A stretch of DNA of 64,000 nucleotides from Methylomusa anaerophila. Its GTDB lineage: Bacteria; Bacillota; Negativicutes; Sporomusales; Sporomusaceae. Shown one piece after another: positions 9,456 through 19,908 of this stretch; the stretch's first letter is position 1; the number at the start of each line of letters is the position of its first letter. Made by a program: the position numbers and the translations under genes. The stretch covers positions 3,799,501-3,863,500 of the forward strand of contig NZ_AP018449.1 of the NCBI RefSeq assembly GCF_003966895.1, given 5' to 3'. The notes under the pieces were generated by a model, which worked only from the letters and a program-made list of their open reading frames with translations, searched no databases and had not been told where the DNA came from.

Positions 9456-10043
9456 GTGATAGACGACAGACAAGATCAAATCCCGGCAAAAAACCGGGAA
9501 GAGTCAGCAGGGGAAAACCATACAGGTGTTGAAAATACTTCGGTTGAAGATCCGTTACAGGGCTTTCCGACTGACGACGCTGTAAACCAAATTAAGTCTG
9601 CGTTAGCTGAAAAAAGCCGCCTGCTTGATGAGTTGACAGACAAATATAAGCGGCTACAAGCTGATTTCGATAACTTTCGCCGTCGTTCCCGCCAGGAAAG
9701 GGAGGAACTGTCTACTGTTGTAGCTGAAAAGATTGTGTGCGATTTATTGCCTGTTATTGATAATTTTGAACGGGCCATAGCAAACTCAAGTCAAGATCCG
9801 GCCAGCGTGACAACTGGTATAGAAATGATTTACAGGCAAATGAATAATGTTTTGACCAAATTAGGTGTCGAACCAATCTGCGCCTTAGGATTAACTTTTG
9901 ATCCAGTTCTGCATGAAGCCGTAATGCGGGAGGAAGATTCAAGCCAGCCGGACGGAACTGTAATCGATGAATTACAGAAAGGGTATAAAGTGCATGGCAA
10001 GGTTGTACGCCCCAGTATGGTGAAAGTAATATGCAACAGTTAA
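9456..10043 (+). CDS. grpE: GrpE, nucleotide exchange factor for DnaK
   Basis: This protein of about 195 residues has a charged, disordered N-terminus, a long coiled coil (KSALAEKSRLLDELTDKYKRLQADFDNFRRR) and a C-terminal beta domain with PVLHEAVMRE and GYKVHGKVVRPSMVKV. GrpE dimers release ADP from DnaK and act as a thermosensor. GTG 9456 gives about 10 bases to GGAGG; GTG 9447 lies against the Shine-Dalgarno sequence and is less likely. It directly follows the chaperonin gene. Confidence 0.94.
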   Translation: MIDDRQDQIPAKNREESAGENHTGVENTSVEDPLQGFPTDDAVNQIKSALAEKSRLLDELTDKYKRLQADFDNFRRRSRQEREELSTVVAEKIVCDLLPVIDNFERAIANSSQDPASVTTGIEMIYRQMNNVLTKLGVEPICALGLTFDPVLHEAVMREEDSSQPDGTVIDELQKGYKVHGKVVRPSMVKVICNS

Positions 10044-10109
10044 AGCCTACGAAAAATGTTCCGGTAAGACCTGCAAATGTTGACATTCGTAATTGAGGAG
10101 GAATAGACT

Positions 10110-11957
10110 ATGGCAAAAGTAATTGGTATTGACCTTGGTACAACAAACTCAGTTGTAGCAGTTATGGAAGGCGGCGAGCCTGTTGTTATTCCTAATGCGG
10201 AAGGCGATCGTCTCACTCCCTCGGTAGTTGGTTTTTCCAAAACAGGGGAAAGACTGGTTGGCCAAATTGCCAAACGGCAAGCAGTTTCCAATCCTGACCG
10301 TACCATAAGTTCCGTTAAGCGCCATATGGGAACGGACTACAAAGTAAATATTGACGAAAAAAATTATACTCCCCAGGAAATATCGGCAATGATTTTACAG
10401 AAGCTCAAAGCTGACGCGGAAGCTTACTTAGGTGAAAAGGTATCCCAGGCGGTTATTACCGTTCCGGCTTACTTTAGCGATAGCCAGCGTCAGGCGACAA
10501 AAGATGCAGGCGTCATTGCCGGCCTTGAAGTGCTGCGGATTATTAACGAACCGACGGCTGCCGCTTTGGCCTACGGTATGGATAAAGGCGAAGATCATAC
10601 CATCTTGGTCTTCGACCTGGGCGGCGGAACTTTTGACGTATCCATTCTAGAACTTGGCGAAGGCGTGTTTGAAGTTAAAGCTACCAGCGGCAATAACCGT
10701 CTGGGCGGTGATGACTTCGACGAGCGGGTTATGAATTGGCTGGTTGCGGAATTCAAGAAGGGAAACGGCATTGATCTGTCCAACGACCGAATGGCCATGC
10801 AGCGGCTGAAAGAAGCAGCGGAAAAAGCTAAAATTGAACTGTCCGGCGTGCTTACTACCAATGTTAACTTGCCGTTTATCACTGCGGATCAATCCGGACC
10901 TAAACATTTGGATATTAACTTAACCCGGGCAAAATTTGATGAATTGACCGCTGATCTGGTGGAAGCCACAATGGGTCCCACCCGGCAGGCTTTAGGCGAT
11001 GCAGGTCTTGCCCCCAAAGATATTGATAAAGTAATCCTCGTAGGTGGTTCAACCCGTATTCCGGCCGTGCAGGAAGCTATCAAGAAGTTTTTAGGCAAAG
11101 AACCCCATAAAGGAGTAAATCCCGACGAGTGTGTGGCGATAGGCGCAGCAATTCAAGCCGGTGTACTTGTCGGTGAGGTAAAAGATGTTCTTCTCCTGGA
11201 CGTTACGCCGCTGTCTCTTGGCATAGAAACATTGGGCGGGGTGTTTACCAAGATCATTGACCGCAATACGACAATTCCCACCTCTAAAAGTCAGACCTTC
11301 TCCACAGCGGCCGATAATCAGCCTTCTGTTGATATCCACGTACTGCAAGGCGAACGGGAAATGGCAACCTATAATAAAACTCTCGGCCGCTTTGAATTAT
11401 CGGGAATTCCCCCTGCGCCCCGCGGCGTACCTCGCATTGAAGTAACCTTTGACATCGATGCCAACGGTATTGTTCATGTTTCCGCCAAAGACCTTGGTAC
11501 TGGCAAAGAGCAAAAAATCACCATTACTTCTTCCAGCGGTTTGGCCAAGGATGAAGTTGAACGTATGGTGAAAGAGGCTGAATCCCATGCCGCCGATGAC
11601 AAAAAGCGGCGTGAAGAGATTGAAACCAGAAACAATGCGGATTCGTTAATTTATAATGCAGAAAAAACAATTAAAGATTTAGGCGAAAAAGCAGATAAGG
11701 CCGTGGTTGAAAAAGTTCAAAAAGCCATTGATACTTTAAAAGAATCCCTCAAAGGTACGGATATTGAAAAAATTAAAGCTGACACTGAAGAACTGACCAA
11801 ACCGCTGTACGAATTGTCTGCCGCTGTCTACCAGGCTAATGCGCAGACTGAAGCGGGGCAGACGGACGGAGCTGCCGGCAGCGGTACCCAAGGCGCTCCC
11901 AAAGATGAAAAAGTAGTTGATGCGGAATATAAAGTGGTTGATGACGACAAGAAATAA
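10110..11957 (+). CDS. dnaK: Chaperone DnaK (Hsp70)
   Basis: This is a full-length Hsp70 of 615 residues. The nucleotide-binding domain begins [17 protein letters not shown] and contains [13 protein letters not shown] near residue 170 and the [11 protein letters not shown] motif; the substrate-binding domain contains [14 protein letters not shown]. It lacks the roughly 24-residue insertion of proteobacterial DnaK near the N-terminus ([13 protein letters not shown] follows directly), as in Firmicutes. The acidic C-terminus ends in VVDADYKV-like residues ([12 protein letters not shown]). It is cotranscribed with grpE and dnaJ. Confidence 0.98.
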   Translation: MAKVIGIDLGTTNSVVAVMEGGEPVVIPNAEGDRLTPSVVGFSKTGERLVGQIAKRQAVSNPDRTISSVKRHMGTDYKVNIDEKNYTPQEISAMILQKLKADAEAYLGEKVSQAVITVPAYFSDSQRQATKDAGVIAGLEVLRIINEPTAAALAYGMDKGEDHTILVFDLGGGTFDVSILELGEGVFEVKATSGNNRLGGDDFDERVMNWLVAEFKKGNGIDLSNDRMAMQRLKEAAEKAKIELSGVLTTNVNLPFITADQSGPKHLDINLTRAKFDELTADLVEATMGPTRQALGDAGLAPKDIDKVILVGGSTRIPAVQEAIKKFLGKEPHKGVNPDECVAIGAAIQAGVLVGEVKDVLLLDVTPLSLGIETLGGVFTKIIDRNTTIPTSKSQTFSTAADNQPSVDIHVLQGEREMATYNKTLGRFELSGIPPAPRGVPRIEVTFDIDANGIVHVSAKDLGTGKEQKITITSSSGLAKDEVERMVKEAESHAADDKKRREEIETRNNADSLIYNAEKTIKDLGEKADKAVVEKVQKAIDTLKESLKGTDIEKIKADTEELTKPLYELSAAVYQANAQTEAGQTDGAAGSGTQGAPKDEKVVDAEYKVVDDDKK

Positions 11958-11985
11958 CAAGAAATAATTAGTTGGATGGTGTGAA

Positions 11986-13119
11986 GTGAGTAAGCGAGAT
12001 TACTATGAAGTGTTAGGCGTGTCTAAAAGTGCGTCTGAAGATGAAGTAAAAAAAGCGTTTCGCAAGTTGGCCCGCAAGTACCATCCTGACGTCAACCGTG
12101 ACAACCCGAAAGAGGCGGAAGAGAAATTTAAAGAAGTGAATGAGGCTTATGAAGTCTTGTCGAATCCAGAACGTCGGGCGCAGTATGATCAGTTTGGTCA
12201 CGCTGCGTTTGATGGCGCTCAGGGTGCAGGTGGTTTTGGCGGTTTTGGCGCAGGCGGTTTTTCCGACATCTTTGATATGTTTTTCGGCCAATCCGGTTTT
12301 GGTTTTGGAAGTAGGCAAGCGGGGCCCGAGCGGGGAGCGGATTTGCGCTATGATATGGAAATTAATTTTGAAGAGGCTGCTTTTGGTCTGGAAACCGAAA
12401 TACAAGTTCCCCGCACGGAAGACTGTTCCCACTGCCAAGGTTCCGGCGCAGCTCCGGGTACCCATCCTGAAACCTGCCCGGACTGCCGTGGGGCTGGGCA
12501 GGTACAGGTAACCCAGAATACTCCCTTTGGGCGGATGGTAAATGTTAGAACCTGTGAACGCTGCCATGGCGAAGGAAAGATTGTTAAGACTCCATGTAAA
12601 GAATGTAATGGTCGCGGTAAGATACGCATTAAACGCAAAATCAAAATAAGGATTCCCGCCGGCGTGGACAGCGGTTCGCGTTTACGAGTCGCTCATGAAG
12701 GCGAGGCCGGTCAACGCGGTGGTCCTCCAGGCGATTTGTATGTTTATCTTTTTGTAAAACCGCATACACTGTTTACACGGGAAGGTAACGATGTGATCCT
12801 GGAAATGCCAATTAATTTTGTTCAAGCAGCTCTGGGAGATGAGATTGAAGTGCCTACTTTAGACGGCAAAGTTAAACTGAAAATTCCTGAAGGCACTCAA
12901 ACTGCTACAACCTTCCGCATCAGGGAAAAAGGTATTCCTCATCTTAGAGGGCATGGCCGCGGCGACCAACACGTGCGGGTAAAGGTAGTAACTCCGCGAA
13001 AATTAACCGAGCGTCAGAAAGAAATTTTGCGGGAATTTGCTAAAACCGGCGGCGGGGATTCCGGTATTGAGGAAAAAGGATTTTTTAAAAAGTTTAAAGA
13101 CGCCTTTGGCACTATGTAA
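11986..13119 (+). CDS. dnaJ: Chaperone DnaJ (Hsp40), type I
   Basis: This 377-residue cochaperone has a J domain with the HPD motif near residue 32, a Gly/Phe-rich linker ([20 protein letters not shown]), four C-x2-C-x-G-x-G zinc repeats between about residues 140 and 210 ([32 protein letters not shown]) and a C-terminal substrate-binding domain. It stimulates the DnaK ATPase and delivers clients. It starts at GTG 11986 and is followed by prmA 53 bases downstream, the usual Firmicute order. Confidence 0.97.
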   Translation: MSKRDYYEVLGVSKSASEDEVKKAFRKLARKYHPDVNRDNPKEAEEKFKEVNEAYEVLSNPERRAQYDQFGHAAFDGAQGAGGFGGFGAGGFSDIFDMFFGQSGFGFGSRQAGPERGADLRYDMEINFEEAAFGLETEIQVPRTEDCSHCQGSGAAPGTHPETCPDCRGAGQVQVTQNTPFGRMVNVRTCERCHGEGKIVKTPCKECNGRGKIRIKRKIKIRIPAGVDSGSRLRVAHEGEAGQRGGPPGDLYVYLFVKPHTLFTREGNDVILEMPINFVQAALGDEIEVPTLDGKVKLKIPEGTQTATTFRIREKGIPHLRGHGRGDQHVRVKVVTPRKLTERQKEILREFAKTGGGDSGIEEKGFFKKFKDAFGTM

Positions 13120-13172
13120 TGCGCGAAATACCTGACATAATAACTACGCAAGCTGGATAGGGGCGATGCTCT

Positions 13173-14108
13173 GTGAAGTGGGCCGAAATCAGTATTCAAA
13201 CAACTCACGAGGCTACCGAGGCGGTGGCCAATATTTTTCATGAGTTGGGAGCTAGCGGCGTAGTAATCGAAGATCCGGAACTGGTTAATTCATACCGATG
13301 CTCGGGAGCATGGGAATATTGCGATATTCCGGAAGTTACCGAAACCGGGGTTGTTACTATAAAGGCTTATTTGCCTGTTGATGAATACTTAGATGATAAA
13401 TTGCGCATTTTTGAAGAACGCATTAACAGGTTAGTCGAACATGATATTGATAAGGGACGGGGTGCTATTAACTGGCGAGAAGTCCAGGAAGAAGACTGGG
13501 CATCCGCCTGGAAGCAGTATTTTCATCCGGTCCGGCTGGGTGAAAGAATTGTAGTTAAACCTTCATGGGAAGAGTATATTGCTGCTGCAAACGATCTAAT
13601 CATCGAATTGGATCCGGGAATGGCTTTTGGCACCGGAACCCATCATACAACTGCTATATGCATACGCTTACTGGAAGATGTAATTAAGCCTAAGAGTACG
13701 GTATTTGATATTGGCACAGGTTCAGGTATTTTGGCTATAACTGCTGCAAAACTTGGCGCTTCCCGTGTGATTGCTATAGATCTGGATCCGATTGCGGTTA
13801 AAATTGCCAAAGAGAACATAAAAATTAATAAAACAGATACCATCATTGAAGCTCTCCAGGGAGATTTGTTAACGGGTGTCAACGGGCAGGCAGACGTGAT
13901 TGTCGCCAATATTGTCGCCGATGTAATCATAAGAATGCTGCCGGAAGTACAAAAACACTTGACTCATAACGGACTATTTATTGCCAGCGGCATTATTGCC
14001 GAACGATTAAGTGACGTCACCGCCGTAATGCTGGAGAATAAACTGATCATTGACAGGGTAGTCGAAGAAGGCGGCTGGGTAGCTATCTTGGCCAGCCGCA
14101 ATGGTTAG
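13173..14108 (+). CDS. prmA: Ribosomal protein L11 methyltransferase
   Basis: This 311-residue class I methyltransferase has an N-terminal L11-recognition domain and a SAM-binding domain with MAFGTGTHHTT, the glycine-rich DIGTGSGILAI and the NIVADVI motif that replaces the NPPY-like catalytic loop in PrmA. It trimethylates L11. The start GTG 13173 gives MKWAEISI, typical of the family. It sits in the dnaJ-prmA-rsmE-mtaB string. Confidence 0.95.
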   Translation: MKWAEISIQTTHEATEAVANIFHELGASGVVIEDPELVNSYRCSGAWEYCDIPEVTETGVVTIKAYLPVDEYLDDKLRIFEERINRLVEHDIDKGRGAINWREVQEEDWASAWKQYFHPVRLGERIVVKPSWEEYIAAANDLIIELDPGMAFGTGTHHTTAICIRLLEDVIKPKSTVFDIGTGSGILAITAAKLGASRVIAIDLDPIAVKIAKENIKINKTDTIIEALQGDLLTGVNGQADVIVANIVADVIIRMLPEVQKHLTHNGLFIASGIIAERLSDVTAVMLENKLIIDRVVEEGGWVAILASRNG

Positions 14109-14122
14109 GGAGGCGCTTTAGA

Positions 14123-14860
14123 GTGCGCCGTTTCTTTATTCATGGCCCTCTCACCTCCAATATCAATATTATTAATGAAGATGCCCGTCATATATCCCGG
14201 GTGCTTAGAATGACTGTTGGCGAAAAACTGATCGTAGTCGGCGATGATGGACAAGCCGGCAGGGCAACAATAACTAGGATCACACCGGACACGGTAGCGG
14301 TAATGCTGGAGGAAATTCTTATCAATGATACCGAACCGCCAATTCAGGTATGGTTGGCTCAAGGACTGACCAAGGGCGACAAAATGGATTATATTATACA
14401 AAAAGCGGTAGAATTGGGAGTTGCCGGCATTGTGCCTGTTATAACGGAAAACTGCGTAGTGCGTTACAATGAGGTAAAAAAAACGGATAAAGTTAAGCGC
14501 TGGCAGAAAATTGCCGCAGAGGCGGCAAAACAGTGCCGGCGATCTCAGATACCTGAAGTTAAGACAGTAACACATCTCAGTGATTTATTTGGTGAAGAAA
14601 TTTGTAGCGGCGCCAAGGTGATTATGTGTTATGAAGGCGATGCTTCCCAAGGAATTAGATCTATACTGACAGCTTCGGACCGGCAATCTTATGTTATTAT
14701 TATAGGCCCGGAAGGCGGCTTCAGTGATTCGGAAGTAAGAATATGTGAAAATAATGGCGCCCTAACGGTAACAATGGGTCCAAGAATTTTACGCACAGAG
14801 ACGGCGGCGCTGGCAGCGCTAACTGTAATAATGTATCAACACGGTGACTTGGGGGGCTAA
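14123..14860 (+). CDS. rsmE: 16S rRNA m3U1498 methyltransferase RsmE
   Basis: This 245-residue SPOUT-class methyltransferase has an N-terminal PUA-like domain (RRFFIHGP at the start) and a C-terminal knot with IGPEGGFSDSEV and LGPRILRTETA, which form the SAM pocket. It methylates U1498 in 16S rRNA. It starts at GTG 14123 behind GGGAGGCG and ends 2 bases before mtaB, implying cotranslation. Confidence 0.95.
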   Translation: MRRFFIHGPLTSNINIINEDARHISRVLRMTVGEKLIVVGDDGQAGRATITRITPDTVAVMLEEILINDTEPPIQVWLAQGLTKGDKMDYIIQKAVELGVAGIVPVITENCVVRYNEVKKTDKVKRWQKIAAEAAKQCRRSQIPEVKTVTHLSDLFGEEICSGAKVIMCYEGDASQGIRSILTASDRQSYVIIIGPEGGFSDSEVRICENNGALTVTMGPRILRTETAALAALTVIMYQHGDLGG

Positions 14861-14862
14861 AC

Positions 14863-16209
14863 GTGCCGCAAGCAGCTTTTACAACCCTGGGTTGTAAAGT
14901 GAATCAATATGAAACTCAAGTTATGCAAGGTTTGTTTATTGTCAAGGGATATGAAATCGTAGACTTCTCCCGTCAAGCCGATGTATACGTCATAAATACT
15001 TGTTCTGTGACACATTTAGGCGAGCGCAAGTCCCGCCAGCTAATCCGCAGGGCTCAACGGCTAAACCCGGCTGCAACTATTGTGGTTACCGGTTGCTACG
15101 CCCAAGTTTCGCCGGCAGAAGTGGCTAATATTAAAGGTGTTGATCTCATCATCGGTACACAAGACCGGGGACATATGGTCGAATTGATAGAAAATAGGAA
15201 GCAAAACCATAAGTTTCAACCCCTTAATGCGGTTACAGATATTATGGCTGCCAAACAGTATGAAGACATTCCGCTCTTTTCCTTGCCGGGAAGAACAAGA
15301 GCCTTTCTAAAAATTCAAGAAGGATGTACGAATTTTTGTACGTATTGCATCATTCCTTATGCCCGGGGCCCGTTGCGCTCGCGCCCGCTGGCCAGCATTG
15401 TCAAGGAAGCGTCAAAATTGGTAGAGGCGGGTTTTCAGGAAATTGTCCTGACCGGCATTCATCTTGGGGCTTACGGCCGGGATCTGGCCAATAACGGCGA
15501 AATAGTTTCGCTGGTTGACGCTGTTCAGGCTGTGCTGGATATTAACGAATTAACTCGTCTCAGACTGGGATCATTGGAATCTATCGAAGTTTCAGATAAA
15601 TTAATAGACATTATGGAAAAGGATGTCAGACTTTGTGGGCATCTGCACTTGCCGCTGCAGTCAGGTGACGATACTATCCTTAATTTGATGAATCGCCATT
15701 ATACCGCGGCGCAATACCTGAATTTAATTGAAGGAATTAAAAAACGGGTTCCCGGTATTGCCATTACGACTGATGTAATTGTGGGTTTTCCCGGCGAGAC
15801 AGAAGCAATGTTTGCTAACACTGTATCACTGGGGAGAACTATCAAGTTTGCGGGTATGCATGTCTTTCCTTATTCCCGTCGCACTGGTACACCCGCAGCT
15901 GAATTCACTTGTCAAATTGCTGAGTATGAAAAGAAACGAAGAGTCCAGGTTATGCAGGGATTGGCTGAAGAAATGGCCAAAGAGTACCGTTGCTCATTTA
16001 TCGGAAAAATACGAGATGTCTTGTTTGAAGCGGAACCGGGAGGCGATGCCGGCGTGACTGCCGCAACTAACTCGGGAATTATTAGTGGTTTTACCGAAAA
16101 CTATATTCGGGTTTATGCTAAAGGAGAGCAAACGTTCCTGGGTCAAATCAGGGGAGTGGAACTCACCGCCAATTATCTGGACGGTTTATGGGGCAAAATA
16201 ATGGAGTAA
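14863..16209 (+). CDS. mtaB: tRNA t6A37 methylthiotransferase MtaB
   Basis: This 448-residue radical SAM methylthiotransferase has an N-terminal UPF0004 domain with three cluster cysteines (LGCKVNQYE, NTCSVTH, VTGCYAQ). The radical SAM motif CTNFCTYC near residues 155-162 and a C-terminal TRAM-like region follow. It converts t6A to ms2t6A at position 37 of ANN-decoding tRNAs. CSVTHLGERKSRQ distinguishes MtaB from MiaB and RimO. It is the last gene of the heat-shock/modification string. Confidence 0.94.
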   Translation: MPQAAFTTLGCKVNQYETQVMQGLFIVKGYEIVDFSRQADVYVINTCSVTHLGERKSRQLIRRAQRLNPAATIVVTGCYAQVSPAEVANIKGVDLIIGTQDRGHMVELIENRKQNHKFQPLNAVTDIMAAKQYEDIPLFSLPGRTRAFLKIQEGCTNFCTYCIIPYARGPLRSRPLASIVKEASKLVEAGFQEIVLTGIHLGAYGRDLANNGEIVSLVDAVQAVLDINELTRLRLGSLESIEVSDKLIDIMEKDVRLCGHLHLPLQSGDDTILNLMNRHYTAAQYLNLIEGIKKRVPGIAITTDVIVGFPGETEAMFANTVSLGRTIKFAGMHVFPYSRRTGTPAAEFTCQIAEYEKKRRVQVMQGLAEEMAKEYRCSFIGKIRDVLFEAEPGGDAGVTAATNSGIISGFTENYIRVYAKGEQTFLGQIRGVELTANYLDGLWGKIME

Positions 16210-16328
16210 ATATCTTTTCATACTATATGCCGGTGGCAGGAATTTAACTAGATGGGAAGAATATTCTACAGTAGAAGCGTATAATACTAATTATCTGAAT
16301 ACTGATATAGTATGGGAGGAGGTGTGGT

Positions 16329-16676
16329 ATGCAACACGATTGTATATTTTGTAAAATCGCAAGTAAGGAAATACCAGTAAAGGCCGTATACGAAGATGAG
16401 CACATGCTGGCATTTCCTGATATTAATCCTGTCGCCCCGGTTCATCTTCTTGTGATACCGAAGCGGCATATTTCCAACCTCCTCGAAGTACATAGCAGCG
16501 ATGGTGAATTATTGGCACATATTATGACAACTATTCCGAAGATTGCAACCGAAGCCGGCTTATCAGAAGAAGGTTTCCGATTGGTGATTAATACGAAAAG
16601 ACATGGTGGGCAAACGGTCGATCACCTTCATTGGCATGTTTTGGGTGGGAGGCACATGGAGTGGCCGCCAGGCTAA
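16329..16676 (+). CDS. HIT-family nucleotide hydrolase (HinT-like)
   Basis: This 115-residue HIT protein starts with MQHDCIFCKI, where a cysteine pair typically forms a small zinc site, and ends with the histidine triad VDHLHWHVLGG (His-x-His-x-His). Members hydrolyse adenosine phosphoramidates or dinucleoside polyphosphates. The length fits the HinT branch. The ATG follows GGGAGGAGGTG. It is followed by a promoter and rpsU. Confidence 0.92.
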   Translation: MQHDCIFCKIASKEIPVKAVYEDEHMLAFPDINPVAPVHLLVIPKRHISNLLEVHSSDGELLAHIMTTIPKIATEAGLSEEGFRLVINTKRHGGQTVDHLHWHVLGGRHMEWPPG

Positions 16677-16696
16677 CCCCGGCGGGTAAGCCTATA

Positions 16697-16726
16697 TTGA
16701 CTTTGTTAGGTAGTTTAGTGTATAAT
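16697..16726 (+). promoter_or_regulatory. Sigma-A promoter of rpsU
   Basis: TTGACT at 16697-16702 and a perfect TATAAT at 16721-16726 are spaced by 18 bases. A hairpin just before it (AGGCTAACCC with GGGTAAGCCT, one mismatch, 16672-16693) lacks a T tract and is not called as a terminator. Confidence 0.75.
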
Positions 16727-16788
16727 GGTTAGGTGTATGTTAACTAGTACACTTCCTCGTAACGGTTCTATGGAGGGAGGGAGATCAG

Positions 16789-16965
16789 ATGTCAGAAGTA
16801 AAAGTAGGCAAAAATGAAACACTTGATAGTGCGCTCCGCAGATTCAAGCGTACATGTCAAAAAGCCGGTGTTCTTGCGGAAGTCAGAAAACGCGAGCATT
16901 ATGAAAAACCCAGTGTAAAACGCAAGAAAAAATCCGAAGCGGCACGTAAACGTAAATTTAACTAA
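16789..16965 (+). CDS. rpsU: 30S ribosomal protein S21
   Basis: This 58-residue basic protein starts [20 protein letters not shown], has the S21 core [20 protein letters not shown] and ends in a lysine/arginine-rich tail. S21 contacts 16S rRNA near the anti-Shine-Dalgarno region. A strong GGAGGGAGG ribosome site precedes ATG 16789. It is followed 27 bases later by yqeY, the classical rpsU-yqeY pair. Confidence 0.97.
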   Translation: MSEVKVGKNETLDSALRRFKRTCQKAGVLAEVRKREHYEKPSVKRKKKSEAARKRKFN

Positions 16966-16992
16966 TCGCTAGTTTCGGAGGTATCGAGCTTT

Positions 16993-17445
16993 ATGTCCAT
17001 AAAAGAAAAACTGGTAGAGGATATGAAACAAGCCATGAAGGATAAGGAAGCAGGGAAACTTCGGCTTTCTGTTATCCGTATGGTTCGTGCCAGTATAAAA
17101 AATGTTGAAATTGACAAGAAGAAGGATCTTTCTGAAGAGGAAGTTCTTGACGTATTGGCTAAAGAAGTTAAAATGCGAAAAGATTCAATGGATGAGTTCA
17201 GAAAGGGAAACCGACCCGATTTGGTTGAGACACTTGAACAGGAAATCAAGATTTTGCTGCAATACCTTCCCCAACAGTTGACTGAAGATGAAATAAGGCC
17301 CTTAGTCATTGAAGCCATTCGTGAAACTCAGGCTGCTGACCTTAAAGAAATGGGTAAGGTTATGGCGGCACTGATGCCCAAAGTGAAAGGCCGCGCTGAT
17401 GGTAAATTAGTAAATACAATTGTACGCGAACAGTTGAATAAATAA
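16993..17445 (+). CDS. yqeY: YqeY/GatB-tail-like protein
   Basis: This 150-residue helical protein of the YqeY family begins MSIKEKLVEDMKQAMKDKEAGKL and contains the C-terminal GatB/YqeY-type domain (KEMGKVMAALMPKVKGRADGK), which in GatB contacts tRNA. Its own function is not firmly known. It forms an operon with rpsU and ends at a terminator. Confidence 0.93.
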   Translation: MSIKEKLVEDMKQAMKDKEAGKLRLSVIRMVRASIKNVEIDKKKDLSEEEVLDVLAKEVKMRKDSMDEFRKGNRPDLVETLEQEIKILLQYLPQQLTEDEIRPLVIEAIRETQAADLKEMGKVMAALMPKVKGRADGKLVNTIVREQLNK

Positions 17446-17456
17446 AATAAGTAATG

Positions 17457-17486
17457 AATCCGGTACTCAAGGGTACCGGATTTTCT
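17457..17486 (+). terminator. Terminator after yqeY
   Basis: Arms AATCCGGTAC and GTACCGGATT (10 bp) enclose a 6-base loop and are followed by TTTTCT. It ends the rpsU-yqeY unit. Confidence 0.9.
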
Positions 17487-17533
17487 ATAATGTAAGATTA
17501 ATAATGTAAGATTAGGCTAATAGGAGTGAGATA

Positions 17534-18844
17534 GTGAACTGGATTATACGAAGGATATTAATGGTATGCTTTGTAGGCATCGCTGCATGCTTGCTCGTGG
17601 ATATGCCTGTTATAGCTAGTTCCGGTCCGGTTATTAGCATAGTAATAAAAGGAGAAATCAACCAAGGGCAAACCGCTCTCGTTCATAAGGCGATGGAAGA
17701 GGTACAGAAGCAAAAAGCGCAAGCGGTGCTGCTTGAAATTGATACTTTTGGCGGTCTGGTTGATTCGGCGATTAGTATTAGAGACATGATAATAAATTCA
17801 CCTGTGCCCACAATCTGTTACATCAAAAACCGGGCCTGGTCGGCAGGAGCATTGATTGCCATTGCCCATAAACATATCGCAATTACTCCGGGGGGAAGTA
17901 TCGGGGCCGCTGAACCCATTCCGACAACAGAAAAGACAGTGGCTGCGCTTAAAGCTGAATTCGCCGCGACAGCTAATAATACCGGCCGCAACCCGCAAGT
18001 GGCGGAAGCGATGGTTGACAAATCTCTTGGTTTTCCCGGCTATGCGGAACCGGGACAAATTTTAGCTTTGACCGACTACCAGGCAATCCAAGTAGGATAT
18101 GCGGATACTGTGGCTTCAGACCGGGCTGCGGTATTAAAGCATTACGGTTTTACCGGAGCTCCGGTAGTGGAATATGTGCAAGAGTGGCCGGAAAAGCTTG
18201 CCGGCTGGTTGTCTGACCCGGCTGTAAAATCGGTTTTAATATCGATTATCTTTTTGGCTGTTCTGGCAGAGATAAAGACTGCAGGTATGGGAGGCGCGGC
18301 GCTTATCGGGATCATTGCCGCTATGCTCTTCTTCGGCAGCCAGTGGTTAACCGGACTTGCCGGTTGGGTAGAGCTACTGCTTTTTATCGGCGGTATACTT
18401 CTGTTATTTGTTGAATTATATACCCCCGGTACGGGTATATTTGGAGTAACAGGCGTTGTCGCGATACTTGCCAGTTTTTTCTTAACTTTGGGAGCCGGTT
18501 TCCAAGCAGTAAATGTTATGGCCATAAGCCTGGTAGCAGCAATTGTCATATTCTTAATGATAATTAGGCGTTTGCCTTCAAGCCAGCTTTGGTCTAAAGT
18601 TGTATTGAAGGATGCTGAAACCACTAATTCCGGATACATTTCAAGTAAAAATTATCAAGAATATATGGGAAAGACAGGAATAACAATTACGTTGTTAAGG
18701 CCGGCCGGAATTGTCGATATCGACGGCGTTCATCTCGATGTGGTCTCGGAAGGGCAGTTTATTGATTCAAACCAAAAAGTAAAGGTGGTGGATATTAACG
18801 GAAACAGAATTGTTGTACGTCCGGTCAGTGGCTCTTCCAGCTAA
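17534..18844 (+). CDS. nfeD: NfeD-family membrane serine protease
   Basis: This 436-residue protein has a signal or anchor peptide ending near VIASS. A ClpP-class protease domain follows (EIDTFGGLVDSA; nucleophile serine likely in WSAGALIAIA near residue 103). Several transmembrane helices occupy about residues 230-345 and a C-terminal NfeD OB-fold domain contains the ITLLRPAGIVDIDG stretch. Long NfeD proteins are encoded next to flotillins/stomatins and are thought to work with them in membrane microdomains. Here floA follows 49 bases later, which supports this. Confidence 0.93.
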   Translation: MNWIIRRILMVCFVGIAACLLVDMPVIASSGPVISIVIKGEINQGQTALVHKAMEEVQKQKAQAVLLEIDTFGGLVDSAISIRDMIINSPVPTICYIKNRAWSAGALIAIAHKHIAITPGGSIGAAEPIPTTEKTVAALKAEFAATANNTGRNPQVAEAMVDKSLGFPGYAEPGQILALTDYQAIQVGYADTVASDRAAVLKHYGFTGAPVVEYVQEWPEKLAGWLSDPAVKSVLISIIFLAVLAEIKTAGMGGAALIGIIAAMLFFGSQWLTGLAGWVELLLFIGGILLLFVELYTPGTGIFGVTGVVAILASFFLTLGAGFQAVNVMAISLVAAIVIFLMIIRRLPSSQLWSKVVLKDAETTNSGYISSKNYQEYMGKTGITITLLRPAGIVDIDGVHLDVVSEGQFIDSNQKVKVVDINGNRIVVRPVSGSSS

Positions 18845-18893
18845 AGTCGGACATTGTCTATTGTCATGATTATTAAATGAGGAGGTTTAGTCC

Positions 18894-19892
18894 ATGATCG
18901 CGTTAATTGGAAGTGTATTTATATTATTGGTATTTATCGTTGGAATCAGCATTTTTTTGCACTTTGTGCCGCTTGCTCTATGGATTTCCGCTTTGGCTGC
19001 CGGTGTTAACGTAGGAATAATTACTCTGATTGGTATGCGTCTCAGGCGTGTACCGCCGTCCCAGATTGTAATGCCGTTAATCAAGGCAAATAAAGCGGGC
19101 CTTGATGTAAACGTAAATCAGCTAGAGGCTCATTACTTAGCCGGCGGTAACGTTGATCGGGTTATCGACGCGCTTATCGCGGCCCATCGTGCTCAAATTC
19201 CGTTGCCGTTTGAACGGTCGGCTGCTATCGATCTGGCTGGTAGGAATGTGTTGGAAGCAGTACAAATGAGTGTTAATCCTAAAGTTATTGAAACCCCCTT
19301 CGTATCGGCAGTAGCGAAAAACGGGATTGAGTTAAAAGTTAAGGCCAGGGTCACGGTTAGAGCCAACATTGACCGGTTGGTAGGCGGTGCCGGCGAGGCT
19401 ACCATTTTGGCCAGGGTTGGCGAGGGGGTCGTCACTACGGTAGGTTCGACTGACGACCACAAGGAAGTGCTGGCCAACCCTGACCACATTTCCCGTACAG
19501 TCCTCACCAAAGGCTTGGATTCGGGCACTGCCTTTGAAATACTCTCCATCGATATTGCCGATGTTGACGTTGGCCGTAATATTGGCGCGGAACTTATGAC
19601 AGATCAGGCGGAAGCCGAAAAACGCATTGCCCAGGCTAAAGCTGAAGAACGGCGGGCCATGGCGGTGGCCCGGGAGCAGGAAATGCGGGCGTATACTCAG
19701 GAAATGCAGGCCAAGGTGGTGGAAGCGCAGGCTGATGTCCCGCATGCTTTAGCTGCTGCGCTACGGGAAGGTCGTATGGGCGTAATGGATTACTATAACA
19801 TGAATAATGTCTTGGCCGACACCCAGATGCGCGAGACAATTGCCAAAGCCGGACCGATGGAGCCTGGACCCAAGTCTGATGAGAAAAAATAG
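18894..19892 (+). CDS. floA: Flotillin-like protein FloA
   Basis: This 332-residue protein is anchored by two closely spaced N-terminal hydrophobic segments (residues about 3-45). It continues with the SPFH-like core ([22 protein letters not shown]) and a coiled coil rich in [19 protein letters not shown]. Bacterial FloA organises functional membrane microdomains that host signalling and secretion proteins. A GAGGAGGTTT ribosome site precedes the ATG. It is paired with nfeD. Confidence 0.95.
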   Translation: MIALIGSVFILLVFIVGISIFLHFVPLALWISALAAGVNVGIITLIGMRLRRVPPSQIVMPLIKANKAGLDVNVNQLEAHYLAGGNVDRVIDALIAAHRAQIPLPFERSAAIDLAGRNVLEAVQMSVNPKVIETPFVSAVAKNGIELKVKARVTVRANIDRLVGGAGEATILARVGEGVVTTVGSTDDHKEVLANPDHISRTVLTKGLDSGTAFEILSIDIADVDVGRNIGAELMTDQAEAEKRIAQAKAEERRAMAVAREQEMRAYTQEMQAKVVEAQADVPHALAAALREGRMGVMDYYNMNNVLADTQMRETIAKAGPMEPGPKSDEKK

Positions 19893-19908
19893 GTGAATAG
19901 GTGAGTAT

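Noticed and set aside
12013..12567. Long minus-strand open frame across dnaJ
   Set aside because: It is fully antisense to dnaJ, has no ribosome site, and its arginine- and serine-rich composition mirrors the dnaJ zinc-finger coding sequence.
18142..18639. Minus-strand open frame opposite nfeD
   Set aside because: It is a shadow of the transmembrane coding region, with no plausible start signal or family resemblance.
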